This document shows positions 40,351 to 51,264 of a DNA stretch of 64,000 nt, piece by piece; position 1 is the first letter of the stretch, and each line of letters opens with the position of its first letter. This DNA comes from Adiantum capillus-veneris. Its lineage: Eukaryota; Streptophyta; Polypodiopsida; Polypodiales; Pteridaceae. A program made the translations under genes and the position numbers. The stretch covers positions 107,015,054-107,079,053 of the forward strand of contig CM043949.1 in assembly GCA_014529385.2 (NCBI GenBank), given 5' to 3'. The notes under the pieces were generated by a model. It made no database searches. It worked only from the letters and a program-made list of their open reading frames with translations, and was not told the origin of the DNA.

Positions 40351-42855
40351 ATGGATTCCACCAAGTCATCGGCAACGAAGAGAAAAAGACCGACAATCAA
40401 AGATGCTATTGCAGAAGCGGAACCCTTTGACATTCCAGCAGAAACCCTCAAGCCAACCAAAACTTGGGTGGAGGAAGCAGTATTGGAGAAAGAGGGAATA
40501 AAGATCTACCAGGGGACTTTCAGAGATCCTCAAGGGCAAGCGGTGGATGTACCGATGATCCCACAGGAATTGGTAGATTATAGCAGGTCAAGAGACATCA
40601 GCAGATACCTGGAAAGGGCAGACTTGCACAGTTTCTTCACCTTGAGACCATCAGGTGTGGATACAAGAAGAGTGTATGAGTTGGCAACATCCATTCAGAA
40701 GGATGGAAAAGCCACATTAAAAGACATGGATGAAGAGAAGGTAGAAGTACAGATCACTCCACAGCTAATTGCAGACGCATTGAAGCTGCACAACAAAGGG
40801 AGCTCGGTCAGGGAAAGAAGAGAGGCCATAGAGATCTATGGGCCCAAGAAACAGAATGCGACCTATGGAGATATGGCGGACCCAAGAGCGGCAACCCTTT
40901 GCCGACTGTACAACCAATTTCTTCATGTTTGCAGTAAAAGACCGCAAAAGTATACGACACCACCCCATGCCATTGCGACCACCATCACATGGGCATTAAA
41001 GAGAAATATGCCAAAAGAGGTGAATTACGCTCAACACATCCACGAGCAAGTAATTGCCATGCACAACGAGAAGCCAAAATACATAGGAGGAGCGGAAATT
41101 CTGACAAGAATAGCTTATGAAGCTATTGGAGCTAGAGATCAGTGGCCAAAGGCTCCCTCCCATAATGAGTGGCTTAGAGAAGCCGACGAGGAGGAAGAAC
41201 AACCCGAAGTACCCAAGAGGGCATCCACAAGAGCACGCCGGAAACTAGAAGTAGTTTCAGAACCTGAAGAGGATGTGGACGAGCCACTTAAGAAGAAAGT
41301 AAAGAAGAAGGTTGCTCCCAAGCAAACCAAAAGTCAGAAAGCGGCAAGGATGGAAAGATTAGTGGAGCAGTTTAGAGCGGAAAGAGCTCTAAAGGGTGAC
41401 TTTGAAGAAAAGTGGGTGCCAGACCCCACTAAAGTCGGAACTAGCTCGGCCAGGCCACATATTGATCAATACGATCAATATATTAAAGCTTATGAGGAGT
41501 CAGAGGCTATTTTGGAGCAGCAACCTGTCGAGCCATACACTGAAGAGGAGGTACAACAATTAAAAGCTGAGCTGAAAAAAGACGACAAGGGGAAAAGGAA
41601 AGTAGATGGGTCTACTAAGCCTCAAGAGAAAGATGGGCAAGCCGACAAAGGGAAAGCCAAGGAAGCTGAGGACAAACATCCCTCTATGACTGATGTACCA
41701 AGCCCGAAGAAGACGGAAAAAATTGTGGAAGAGACCACAGTAGAGGTGGACACAGATGTTTTGGAAAAGCCAGAAGCCGAGACCAAAGAAAAGAAGATAG
41801 ATCCAGTTCAGCAAAAGAGAAATGATTATGAGGATCTGGTAGAGATAGGATACACCGAAGAAGAGGCCCTTGAGGCAGTTTATGGGATCACCCTACAAAA
41901 ACAAGATGAACGGAGAGGGACGGAGAAAAAGACAAAGAGTAAAAAAGAAAGTGAAGAGAAACTGGACGAACCGAAAGTACTAGAAGAGCCAAAGCCAGTG
42001 GAGGTGGTGGCGGAAAGAGCTTTAGAGTTGACAGATGATGATGAAAAAGACATGCACATGGTGCATGAACTGCTCAGCAAGATAAAAGAAAGGTCCAAGG
42101 CAAAGGAAGTAGAGATTGAGACAGCCAAACAAAGGGAAGCGGACTTGCAGAGAAATTTAGAGAATACTATGACTGAATCTGAAAGTCATAAAGCATCACT
42201 CTATGACGCGGAAAACGAGAGAGACGGCTTGATACTCCAACTAGCCGAGGCTACAAGAGAAGTAACAAGTGCACAGCAAGCAAGGGAGCGGATAGAGGAT
42301 GAGTTGGAAGCGGCTAAGGATGAGCTCATTGAGCTAAGGGAAAGAGTCAAGCTCCAAGAAAGAACAATCACTAGACTCAGGTCTACCCCTAGAGCTAGCA
42401 GAGCAGGAACCGAACAAGAGGGAGCTATCGTACCAGTTTTGGAAGACCAGGTCCGAAGCTTACAAAGAGAGCTAAGATTAGAGCAAGTGCAAAGGTTGCA
42501 CATTGCGGAGGGATCATTGGCCGCAGAGGAGAGGCTCACATTAGAAAGTCAAACACTACGAACAGAGAATGAGGCCCTCCGCTAACAGCTCCAAGATCTA
42601 CAAGAGCAACAAAGAAGAGAGATAGAGACACCACACGAAGAATCAGGTGGAGCAGCCATAGAGCTACCAGAAACTGGAGAGGCAACCACAATTGAAGATC
42701 CAGCCCCAGCTCAAGAGGTGGCCTCGACTTCAAGAATCTCTGAAGAAGAAGAACAAAGGCTCCATGACCAAATAGAAAAGTCAGCAGAGGAGAGTGCCAA
42801 GGTGGAAATGGAATGGGAGAGGAGACTCCTAATCTCCATTAGATTTCAGGACTAG
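40351..42855 (+). CDS. Element 2 extra ORF A: long charged coiled-coil protein
   Basis: 744 codons from ATG at 40351 (MDSTKSSATKRKRPTIKDAI) to TAA at 42583. The same frame continues open for 90 more codons to TAG at 42855, so the TAA may be a point change from CAA. A basic KRKRP near residue 12 looks like a nuclear signal. Residues about 60-280 form a globular region (RDISRYLERADLHSFFTLRP, VQITPQLIADALKL) vaguely like the plant retrotransposon-associated transposase_32 type. KKKVKKKVAPK follows near 325. A UBA-like DYEDLVEIGYTEEEALEAVYG lies near 491. A long Glu/Arg coiled coil follows from about 590. No membrane segment is visible, so it is not an envelope protein. An AG acceptor (GAGTTACAG) lies just before the ATG. 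Confidence 0.7.
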
Positions 42856-43625
42856 ACACAAAAGTGCTCCATGAACAGTGGATGCAACCTAGCCTGCCTT
42901 TCCCTTTGATGAAATTTGAAGTGCTAAAGACGAAAAAGAGACTAGAAGGGGAGCAGTATGTCGCTCTTTACGAAGGCGACATCACAAAGGAGGAACAATC
43001 AAAGAAGATAGTAGATTCACAACCTAGCTGGAGGAAAGGTTGGCTGAACAAATACCCAGCCTACCTCATCTACTTGGTGGAGGCACCAAAGGAGATTCGG
43101 GAGGATGCAACCTTCTGCCCGGTGCCAAGAGTCAGAAACTGGAAAGAGCATGGCAGGATTGCAGAAAAGAAGCCAAATTGGCTTAATTATCCCAGGATGC
43201 CAGGACCAAAGGCAGGAGAGAGAATAGGTAAAGCCTACATGGTGAAAACCCTAACAGGCACCATCAAGCTCTTTACTGGCTCTCCTGACCTTTCATGCCA
43301 GATGCTCAAGAAAATCTGCAGGACTCTCTTAGCTTGCATTGAAGTGTTCGCGCCAGATAAAGCCACGACCTCGAGTCTACTATCGACGGCCGACACGGTG
43401 TCTGATATGATGTACGATCTTTCATTGCAGCCTTCTCCAAAAGTGTTACACCTCCTATACCAAAGGATTATGTTTTTGCCTAGCTTCCACATGCAAACAT
43501 TCGAAGAAGCTTTCTACACCGGCTTTTTCACCCACGAAAGCAAAATATTCGGCCCAACCTTGACCATCGGCAACCTACGATACGAATCACATTTGCAGAT
43601 GCTCAAGACGATAGGACTTTATTGA
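42843..43625 (+). CDS. Element 2 extra ORF B, unknown
   Basis: About 253-260 codons in a frame opening at 42843, overlapping the end of ORF A by a few bases. The first Met is internal, so it could be the continuation of ORF A after a frameshift. It reads QPSLPFPLMKFEVLKTKKRL, VDSQPSWRKGWLNKYPAYLIYL and HMQTFEEAFYTGFFTHESKIFG and has a compact, globular composition. No family is recognised. It stops at 43625, only 50 bases before the 3' LTR, leaving just the PPT. Confidence 0.6.
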   Translation: MSGLDTKVLHEQWMQPSLPFPLMKFEVLKTKKRLEGEQYVALYEGDITKEEQSKKIVDSQPSWRKGWLNKYPAYLIYLVEAPKEIREDATFCPVPRVRNWKEHGRIAEKKPNWLNYPRMPGPKAGERIGKAYMVKTLTGTIKLFTGSPDLSCQMLKKICRTLLACIEVFAPDKATTSSLLSTADTVSDMMYDLSLQPSPKVLHLLYQRIMFLPSFHMQTFEEAFYTGFFTHESKIFGPTLTIGNLRYESHLQMLKTIGLY

Positions 43626-43662
43626 CCAAGCATAAAAGTCATGTCAGGGACGGCATGAACGC

Positions 43663-43675
43663 GGGGGGGGGGGAG
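43663..43675 (+). promoter_or_regulatory. Polypurine tract of element 2
   Basis: Eleven G followed by AG directly abut TGTTGAGCC of the 3' LTR. Confidence 0.88.
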
Positions 43676-43960
43676 TGTTGAGCCAGCAGAGGATCACACC
43701 CATATTTTTGCTCACACTCATCATTTTGTAACCATTGATTGTAATAAATGTCTTTCCGACATTAATTTTGATTTGAGCCATTCATTAAGTAACGGGACTC
43801 AATTGAGTTTCCAGCTTGTAATCCCGAAGTAATTTCACTTGCTAATGTAATTAGTTAGAGATGTTCTCACCTCCAAGGCTGAGGTATATAAGCCAAAGTT
43901 TTTGTAACCTAAGGGGAAGATTATTAATCAAAGTGAGTTTTTGAGCGCCGTGACTGTGTC

Positions 43961-44022
<62 letters not shown>

Positions 44023-44646
44023 TTATCTACTTGCTACGTGAGCTACGGAGCCGCCATTGGAAAAGCGACACCGCCATTGTGTTAGCAACGGCGAGAGCTA
44101 CGCACATATACCAAGAGTGCGCGCTATCGGCTTCTATGTGTGGTAAGTTCCTACGAGCTTCGGTGTGAGTTTTCTTCCAACTCGTGTGTCGGAATGGAGC
44201 GTGCAACATATCTATAGAACCACAACGAGTAGAGCTATACATTAGTACCATCGGGGTTAGGTTTCGGTCACCTGTATATTTAGGCCTGCCTTCATACGCG
44301 TTTACCGCACGGAGTGGTTATAGGTTGATTTTGCAGTTCAAGTCTTTAGGGTGTTGTTCTTACCTAGTGTATAAACTTCCCCTTGAGTTTGAGATCGATT
44401 CAATGATTCTAGATCCTGTTTCGTATAGCATTCGTTTGTAGTACGGATTTCAGTCACTTGCGTATTTTAGAACTTAGATTTGATCTCCTTAGTAATGATT
44501 GTCATTAGAAGGTCGAGTAGGTGATTTGACATCCACCTAGTTGTTTCCATGCGCCTGCGGGTCAAGCTCCGTCCTCGTCTGACAAATTCTGTTGTTGGTT
44601 GAGTTCTCACTATTTAGCTTCCGCTAGCGGCGTAACCGCCTTAACA
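43676..44646 (+). repeat. Element 2 LTR, right copy (3' LTR)
   Basis: It is nearly identical to 25463-26467. Differences seen by eye are mainly single C/T changes plus a shorter (GA)n at 43964-44020. It ends GTAACCGCCTTAACA, followed by TSD ATCAA. Confidence 0.95.
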
Positions 44647-44651
44647 ATCAA
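44647..44651. repeat. Target-site duplication ATCAA, right copy (element 2)
   Basis: Matches 25458-25462 exactly. Confidence 0.93.
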
Positions 44652-44659
44652 TAAGTTTT

Positions 44660-45094
44660 TTGCAACTCAAAATGTGCATCTTTATAGCAAAGATGGAGTG
44701 CATGTTGAGAGTAGCTCAGTTAATATTTGTGAATTTTCTTATGAGCTTGCTTGTGGATGCCCTTGGTCCCTTTCCTTGGGGTAAGATACTTTTTTTCACA
44801 TCAAAGGGTTACATGAAGTAGAACTTTTCATATTGACACTAATGTTTCTTTTAGAGGGCATAACTCTTCCCAAGTGGAACACATTCTCAGAAGGCCTAGT
44901 CAAGGGCGGTTGCATGGATCTTGCTTGTGAGTATTTGGTTGACCGTGGCTTCTTGGTCACTTTGTGCTTGGTTGAGCATCTAAACAACTTTATTGCAAAG
45001 GCAAAAAGATTGGGGCTTGTGTGTCACCATACTTGGACGTTTATATGTGAGTCCAAGGCATATCGACAACCTATCACTAAAGAGGCAGTAAGTT
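44660..45094 (+). pseudogene. Two exon-like blocks of an unrecognised gene right of element 2
   Basis: Block 1 reads VHLYSKDGVHVESSSVNICE then ELACGCPWSLSLG and ends at a donor GGGGTAAGAT (about 44779). After about 75 bases, a pyrimidine-rich TGTTTCTTTTAG (44844-44855) leads into block 2 (GITLPKWNTFSEGLVKGGCM, DLACEYLVDRGFLVTLCLVE), ending at a strong donor GCAGTAAGTT (45089 on). The CPW followed by a hydrophobic strand is faintly like the motif IV region of adenine methyltransferase-like proteins, but I would not name it. Element 2 inserted at its 5' side. Confidence 0.4.
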
Positions 45095-45113
45095 CACTCT
45101 AGTTTTATGGATG

Positions 45114-46249
45114 CTTTAAACACAATTCTTGTTGCGTAATTGATTCATGAAGCTGTGCCACATTTGAAATTTGTGTTCTTGAATAGTTTCTTGATATTAC
45201 CATGTGTCTTTGGCATTGTATTGATAATATAATGCCTTAGAAAATTGTATTGATAGAGAAGGTTGGGAGAAGATTTCATAGATATTGTTTCCAACATATT
45301 GTAGCCACATGCTTGATGATTGTGCCTTTCCCATAGAAACTGATGGTGCCATTGTTAGAGGTGTGGTGGAGAGAAGTGATGTTTTCTATCAATAAGTATC
45401 ATTGCATGATGCTGCTTTAAGTAATGTTTCACAATGTTGTTTTTTGTTTTGTATGGTCTTTTCATTGCGTTTGTCATATTATTCTCACTTGCATGACAAT
45501 GAAGTCTTTTTCCATTCATTGGTGACACGGTTAGGTGGTTGTTGGCTACATTCAAAGAGAGCTATGACTATGTCTTGAATGTGTTTGCAGGGTGTAATGG
45601 TTTGGGAAGGGCCAACATATAGGATCTTAGACATTGCATGTGTCTAGAGGTAGACGATGCGCTCTATGAGAGGTGTCTATCTCCCATAGTGTGTGGACCC
45701 GTACCATGCTAATGACGAGATTTGTTTTTTAGGAGACTCTAGAAATTTCATTTTGTTGCTGCTTTTATAATGTGAATCATGTACTTCTTTGCCACACTAT
45801 TTTTGGTGGTAACTATGTGACTATATGATTGGGATGTGACTATGTGCCTATGGTTGGCATGTGTCTATGTTGGTTTTGGATTTACTATGAGGCCACCATA
45901 TGTGTGAATCTAGGAGTACTTGGTATGTGACTATGTTGGTTTATTATTTGCCTTAAAGCCCACATGGATGTCCCAAAGAGGGTGGATGGTAAATCTTGTT
46001 GAAAAAGAAAAGCTTGTACAAAGGAAACTCTAGGAAATTTTTTGTAGAGATTGAGTGCATGCACTTGTTTCTTTTATTTATTAAGAGAGCATATCATGTG
46101 AGTGCATGGTTGGCATGCGATGAATCTTACTTTCTTTTGGATTCAAAAAGTTTTTTCTTTCTCATTTGCTAAATTTTGTCTTTATGCCTATAGTTTTTGT
46201 GCATGTGTTGTCTCAGACAAGCTGAGACTATGTCATGTTGGTTTTGCAA
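45114..46249. other. Intergenic, no gene seen
   Basis: T-rich sequence with repeated TATGTGACTATG-type phrases near 45800-45930 and only short ORFs. Confidence 0.6.
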
Positions 46250-47130
46250 AATCACAAAAATAAAATCTTGCAAAATGAAAATCCCCTTTGGAATGCTTGC
46301 AAATAAGTATGTTATCCAAGAAAACTACAAATTTACCTAAATAATGTCGTAGGACTATGTCCATAAGCTTCATAAAAGAACCTGGAACATTTACCAATCC
46401 AAAGGGAAGAATAAGAAACTCAAAATGACTAAACCTTGTTGGAGATTTGTTTACGAATAACAGTGAGACTAGTACATCACTGGTGATATTTTTATCCTAA
46501 ATCAATCATTGTGATATATCTATCCCCTTAGCATTGGTAAAAGCGCTCATCAACTCTAGGCATAGGATATTTTGTTAAACCATGATAGTCAACACACATG
46601 CACATAGAACCATCCTCCTTCACCACGAGCATGAGAGATGCCCATGGAGTAGAACAAGTTTGAATAGACTCCTTACTCTGAGATAATCAACAAGCTTACA
46701 TTGTAGCTAAGTAACTTATAATCGGCTAAGCCAATATGTGGGTTTGTTAATAGGCTTTTTCATTCTTGAGGTAAAGGAAAAACATGGGAACCATCAACTT
46801 CAAATTGAAGGGCGTTATGCTGATAGCTAATGTTTCAGAGTAGGTCCAAGGCCGTAAAGCAACTCATATCCAAGAACCACATCAGCTCGTGGCATGTTCA
46901 TAACTTGAAAATCCAATGTCATCTTATGGCCTTACACTTCTAGTGGCACGTATTTAACCATATTATCCCAAATATCATAGCCTTGCCCTTGTATAAGAGA
47001 TATTGTATAACTATGTAGGTTGTTAATCATTGGAAGCTTTAATCGCTTGACCAAATCATAATTCCAAAACTATGAATTTCTCCATCATCAATCAGGATGT
47101 GCACCTTGTGCTCATCACTGTAACCATAAA
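46250..47130 (-). pseudogene. Ty3/gypsy protease-RT relic (minus strand)
   Basis: The minus strand reads a retropepsin start, VHILIDDGEIHSFG (ILIDSGSTHNF-type), near 47090. It continues with KLPMINNLHSYTI, VLGYELLYGLGPTLKH, then PWASLMLVVKEDGSMCMCVD (RT motif SPVLFVKKKDGSWRMCVDYR), KYPMPRVDERF and a weak YITMIDLG. Many stops are present. The motif wording is closer to chromovirus-type Ty3 elements than to elements 1 and 2. It is an old fragment without LTRs. Confidence 0.6.
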
Positions 47131-47895
47131 GACGAGGAGCTAAATCATGAGGATCCACTTGCTGCTATCACAAGGAAGCTATAAGTAAGCATTCATGTAC
47201 CATTAGGAAAAATATGAACCCTCTAGGGGCCCTTTGGGATTAAGGTTAATTAGAGGCCAGCCAATGAGAAGAGGGTGGTGGACACACTCTATGCCCTCAA
47301 AAATGTAGGGGGACAAAGTAGTCTTACAGTTCTTAATGGCCTTTTACCTAGTGAGAAGGTGGGGGGAGGGGGGGGAGGTGGGCCATATGGAACCTCCAAC
47401 TTCCCTCCTTTTTGATCCAGTTTTGAAAAAATCCCAAAATTTTGAATTTTTCCAAAATTTTCAAAACTCAAATATTACCTTCTTAAACCCCCCCTAAATC
47501 TATTTTATGGTCAAAAAAGCATTTTTTGACCCCAAAAAGTCAAAACGTGCACCCAAAAACTCTAAAATTCAAATTTTTAAAGAGACTTTTGAAACATCTT
47601 TTTTTGCTATCAAGAGCCCCCCCAAAAGTAGTCCTTAGAAAAAAAGTGATTTTCTCTCTCTGGAACCCCTTTTCCAACCCCTCTTTCGTTGCAACCATCA
47701 CACTCACCCTCTACTCCAACACTCTCTCTCTATACCATCTCCATTGCTATAGCAAGGAAGCTCCTCTCTCCTCCCCTACCACCTTCCATTGCCACACCAA
47801 GCAAGGGTTAACCCCCTTCTCCTATCACTTTATCCCACCTACATTGTAGCAACAAGCAAGGTCCTGATCCTTCTCCTAATTTTCTTTGTTCAACC
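47131..47895. other. Intergenic with possible promoter of the next ORF
   Basis: It contains short G and C runs near 47360-47380 and 47489 and a pyrimidine-rich stretch (47690-47890) just before the ATG at 47896, as in plant 5' UTRs. Nothing else is seen. Confidence 0.4.
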
Positions 47896-48189
47896 ATGGC
47901 TAGCTCTACTTCACAAAGGCGGCCAAAGGATGAGGTCACAACACTTGCATGCCACAACACAAGAGGTATAGATGATGAGTGGGTGTCACAAGAGTTCACC
48001 AAAGGTGCTTGGGTATACATGCAACCATCTGCTATTGGCCCTCATCGTGTGCGGAATCGTGCAAACTTGGATCATCATTGGAAAGGAAAGCTCCTTGGCT
48101 TCAATAACCACAAAGACAAGGGGACCATAGCCATTGTGCAACATGTTTTCTCAATGTCAAGCATGCAATTGCAACAACCTCCTCGATAA
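47896..48189 (+). CDS. Hypothetical protein, 97 codons
   Basis: The ORF starts MASSTSQRRPKDEVTTLACH in good context (ACCATGGC) after a CT-rich leader. It includes GIDDEWVSQEFTKGAWVYMQ, RVRNRANLDHHWKGKLLGFN and ends SMQLQQPPR. The N-terminus is basic and the body has Trp and His residues. I do not recognise a family. It may be a first exon. It faces two minus-strand pseudogenes downstream. Confidence 0.35.
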   Translation: MASSTSQRRPKDEVTTLACHNTRGIDDEWVSQEFTKGAWVYMQPSAIGPHRVRNRANLDHHWKGKLLGFNNHKDKGTIAIVQHVFSMSSMQLQQPPR

Positions 48190-48369
48190 AAAGACAATGA
48201 AGGATAAAAAAAAATACATGAAAATTAGTATAGTGTTTTACCTCCTTCTCCTTGTCATCCTCATCCCTGTTGCCCTTTCCATCCAAGTCAATGCTCCCTT
48301 GCATCGCACCTACTAGCTTTGGATCATCATATGGGGGGTTGCGTAGTGGCATAGGCATCCTAGCGGCCT

Positions 48370-49306
48370 CAACTTGGCTTGCGTGGCTTGGAATTCTTCC
48401 TCAGCCACGTGGAACTGCTCTGCTGCCAGGACCTCTGCACACACAACTGCAATAGTGTCAACAACAAAGTCTCCAAGTAGCAAGAGCTTGCTTTCAAGGG
48501 CATCTGGCGTATTTTCCAAGGGAATTTGGTGTTGTTGCATAGCACGCTCAAGCATTCATCCATGTGCAGACCAAATGCTTTCTCCAAATCATACATGAAC
48601 ACATACTCCTCCCCATCCAATACCACTGAGGAGAAGTGGCTTATTTCCACCTCTGGGATAGCCTCATCCGTCGATGGTAGTGGAACTATAGTGTCACTAA
48701 GGCCAGCCATGACGATGGATTTCTCTACCACCTCTTCAAGCCCCTTGGGTTACTCGAGCATAAGTGTCTGTCCTTCTGCTGCAAGTTTCATGGGGTCAAC
48801 CACCTGCTCCTTGGTTTCCTTGATGAAGGACCCAACTTGAAGGTGTGGTAGGTGGAGCTCCTCCAAATCAGGTTCCTCGCTCACCAAGAAGATGAATGTT
48901 GCCAGCCGAGAAAGGTACTCCACCCCCAACTTGCACTTCTTGAGCGCTGACACCCCTGGGGCTTGCTCGTCCAAGAAATGGCCTGCGTCGGCGGCAATTT
49001 CTTGGAACCGTCGCAACCGCTTGGAGAGTGGGCGATCACCTTTGTGTATGTAGCCCAAAATATTGCAAGGCACCTAGATCCCGACATGTGGGGAGATATA
49101 TATGGAATATTTTATGATGTGCTCCTCCATGAACGCAGAAATCTCGACAAATGCATCCATGTGAAGGGCACGTCAAGGTCACGGAAACAAGTAAAGAGGG
49201 TGTGGAGGTACAATTTTCCTTTGTTTTTGGTGTCCTCGAGGAAGAGGATGAAGTGTGACAAAGGGATGGATGTGGGTGCAAATGCAGAGGCTGTGGAGTT
49301 GTCCAT
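48370..49306 (-). pseudogene. Unrecognised pseudogene, about 310 codons
   Basis: Minus-strand reading begins MDNSTASAFAPTSIPLSHFI at 49306. It shifts frame once (near 49150, to MDAFVEISAFMEEHIIKYSI), passes TAG at about 49077, and continues PCNILGYIHKGDRPLSKRLR, KKCKLGVEYLSRLATFIFLV and HLPHLQVGSFIKETKEQVVD. It passes TAA at about 48750 and ends with VEISHFSSVVLDGEEYVFMY and LEKAFGLHMDECLSVLCNNT. Such long coherent protein-like runs across stops indicate a decayed single gene. The family is unknown, and no transposon domain is visible. Confidence 0.45.
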
Positions 49307-49559
49307 GTCTAGCGTGGGGTGCAGATAGAGAGTGGAGGAGTTCAAGTGTTGCGAAAGTGAAAAGTGTGAATGAGTTATGCCATCCCCTTTTATAATGGTC
49401 CCTTTTTTAAAGACACTTTTTTCCACACAAAAAAAAGGCGCTTTCACCAAAAAATGATCTCTCGTCTCAATGTGAAAATTTATATTCAAATCATGTTGAT
49501 TACATTGGGGATTGTTTTCAAAATTGCAAGATTTACAAAGCTATAAGAGTGATAGCATA

Positions 49560-50542
49560 GTTCCATCCATGCGCCAGTCCTCCTTGACCTTCAATTTGTC
49601 TTCCATTCTCTTCCCAATCTATGGACATTCATTACAATAAGCATCCAATGATCGACAAACTATGATGTATTGAAAATGTGGTGGAAGGATTCTCATCTTG
49701 TGACCTTGTAAACAAAATTGCGCTTGTTGAAGGGCCTCAAAACCCATAATAACCAAATGTTCTCGCACATTACTGAGAGTCCAATGCTTGTTCACTTGGA
49801 CCACCTCCAAAGCATCGTTGGGCATCCTCACTGCAATGTCAAAGCTTGCAATAGCGCCGTATACACTCTATAATGGAGTCCAAACTCCAAGCTTGCACAT
49901 CCAACAATCATAGTGGAATCGTAAGTACAAAGAGGTGAGGTATTTTAAATAGCGCATCCCAATACCTGAAGCTCCAACCTTACAATGGTACAGGTCTCCA
50001 TTGTGCATGCCCTCCACAAAACTCCAGTCCTCTTCTAAAAGCCTTCCTAATTCCTCATATTGCACATCTTTACATACATGCATTGTGGTAGTCTCCACAA
50101 ATCCAAACTCTTTAACAATGTGCACAAAACAATGAATAGGCAAACACCAACTCAAGCCCACAGACCTAGAAGCTTTAGAGTATTTCAAAGAGTTTTGGAC
50201 ATCTATTATCATCTTTTGCTTGAAAGATGCCACCGACCACAAATCTGGTTGTGGTCACTCCATAATTAATAAGGAAGTTACTTTGATGGGTTCAAGCGTT
50301 CTAAACTCTTGTGTAGAAGTAGGCACAATATAGGAGTGAGAATCGAAGAAAATCCTTCTTTGAACCAGTTTGATTGGGCAAAGATGTGCGAATATTGTTG
50401 CTCCAATATCTGCATGTATAGCATTGAATGTGCTGGAGAGACTATGTAGTGGCTGCTCCTCCACCAATGTGGATGGGAGTATGACTATAAATGCATGGAA
50501 AATCTTGGAGGTTGATGATTTTGCAGCAAGGATGGGTGGCAA
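49560..50542 (-). pseudogene. Unrecognised pseudogene with in-frame stops, about 320 codons
   Basis: One minus-strand frame reads through three stops (TGA at about 50255, TAG at about 49868, TAG at about 49619): TFNAIHADIGATIFAHLCPI, WSVASFKQKMIIDVQNSLKY, HIVKEFGFVETTTMHVCKDV and PNDALEVVQVNKHWTLSNVR. The last part has a ubiquitin-like or interaction-fold feel (hydrophobic alternation, WTLxxVRxxL) but no named family. The first part overlaps a plus-strand ORF (50370-50891), and which is real there is unclear. Confidence 0.4.
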
Positions 50543-50891
50543 GCGGTGGAAGGGCTTTGGACCTCAGTCTTCCCTTGCGCATTACCTAGGACAACTCCCC
50601 CTTGGCGATGTTGCCGTTGTCCATAATGAAGTTACTCCCCAAGGACATTTTATGAAGTGGTCGTTAAAAGATTTGGGCAAGGTTTTGTGTTTGTGCACCA
50701 TTACTCAAACTGCACATCTTGTGTTCGTAGTGCGTAGATCCCTTGTATGCACAGCATTTGGCACTGGCTTCCATAATAAAGTGCTTGCCCAGATAGGGAT
50801 ACATGCTTCCATTGGCTCAATTGACCCAAAGGCCATAGCACAGTCCCTCTTGACTGTGGAGTTGCCTTACGCACAAGAGAGGCGCCAGTAA
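50370..50891 (+). CDS. Hypothetical ORF, 173 codons
   Basis: Uninterrupted ORF with non-random composition: KRWKGFGPQSSLAHYLGQLP, VVHNEVTPQGHFMKWSLKDL and GIHASIGSIDPKAIAQSLLT, ending ELPYAQERRQ. No family is recognised. The 5' third overlaps the minus-strand pseudogene above, so the start is uncertain. It may be the last exon of a longer gene, since the stop is followed by AT-rich DNA. Confidence 0.35.
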   Translation: MIGQRCANIVAPISACIALNVLERLCSGCSSTNVDGSMTINAWKILEVDDFAARMGGKRWKGFGPQSSLAHYLGQLPLGDVAVVHNEVTPQGHFMKWSLKDLGKVLCLCTITQTAHLVFVVRRSLVCTAFGTGFHNKVLAQIGIHASIGSIDPKAIAQSLLTVELPYAQERRQ

Positions 50892-51264
50892 ATGGTCAAG
50901 AAAATTATGAACTCCTCAGATGTATGATGTAAAATCAACTTTTTGGAAGTAATAAAAATATTTTGAATTGTCTCTCTATCTAGTACATTCTTCTACATAT
51001 GATACGTCAATCTTGAAAATTGTTGTAATTGGTGATATTTTTCAATAAGCTGTGTCATTTTGGTTTGAAGTAACAACACAACGGAAGTTGGATGCATATG
51101 ATTACTCCTTTCAACTTACCTTAGTTCTGGGGACAATATAAAACACATATGAGCAAAAAGGAGTGGTATCTCTACAATAATGCTGCAAAAACAATTTCTT
51201 TCACTTAATCTATATTTTTAAAGTATCCTGGGGGGCAGGCAAGCCTATAAAGTGCAAAAAAAAA

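Larger units (their letters stand above)
25463..44646 (+). mobile_element. Element 2: 19-kb Ty3/gypsy LTR retrotransposon with extra 3' ORFs
   Basis: LTRs are 25463-26467 and 43676-44646 (TG...CA), with TSD ATCAA, PBS at 26470 and PPT at 43663-43675. Order: leader with four palindromes, gag with two zinc knuckles, retropepsin, RT (YMDD), RNase H, a doubled zinc-finger linker, integrase (DDE intact), a second retropepsin, and W-x-P-K motifs. About 2.9 kb with five more palindromes follows, then two further ORFs ending 50 bases before the LTR. The LTRs differ at only about a dozen positions by eye, mostly C/T, so the insertion is recent. Nevertheless gag-pol is broken by frameshifts, several in homopolymers. 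Confidence 0.95.

Noticed and set aside
40351-42585. Envelope-like protein
   Set aside because: The position fits env-like ORFs of other plant Ty3 elements, but there is no signal peptide or membrane segment and the protein is charged and coiled.
44660-45094. Adenine methyltransferase domain
   Set aside because: A CPW followed by a hydrophobic strand is too weak to support the name.
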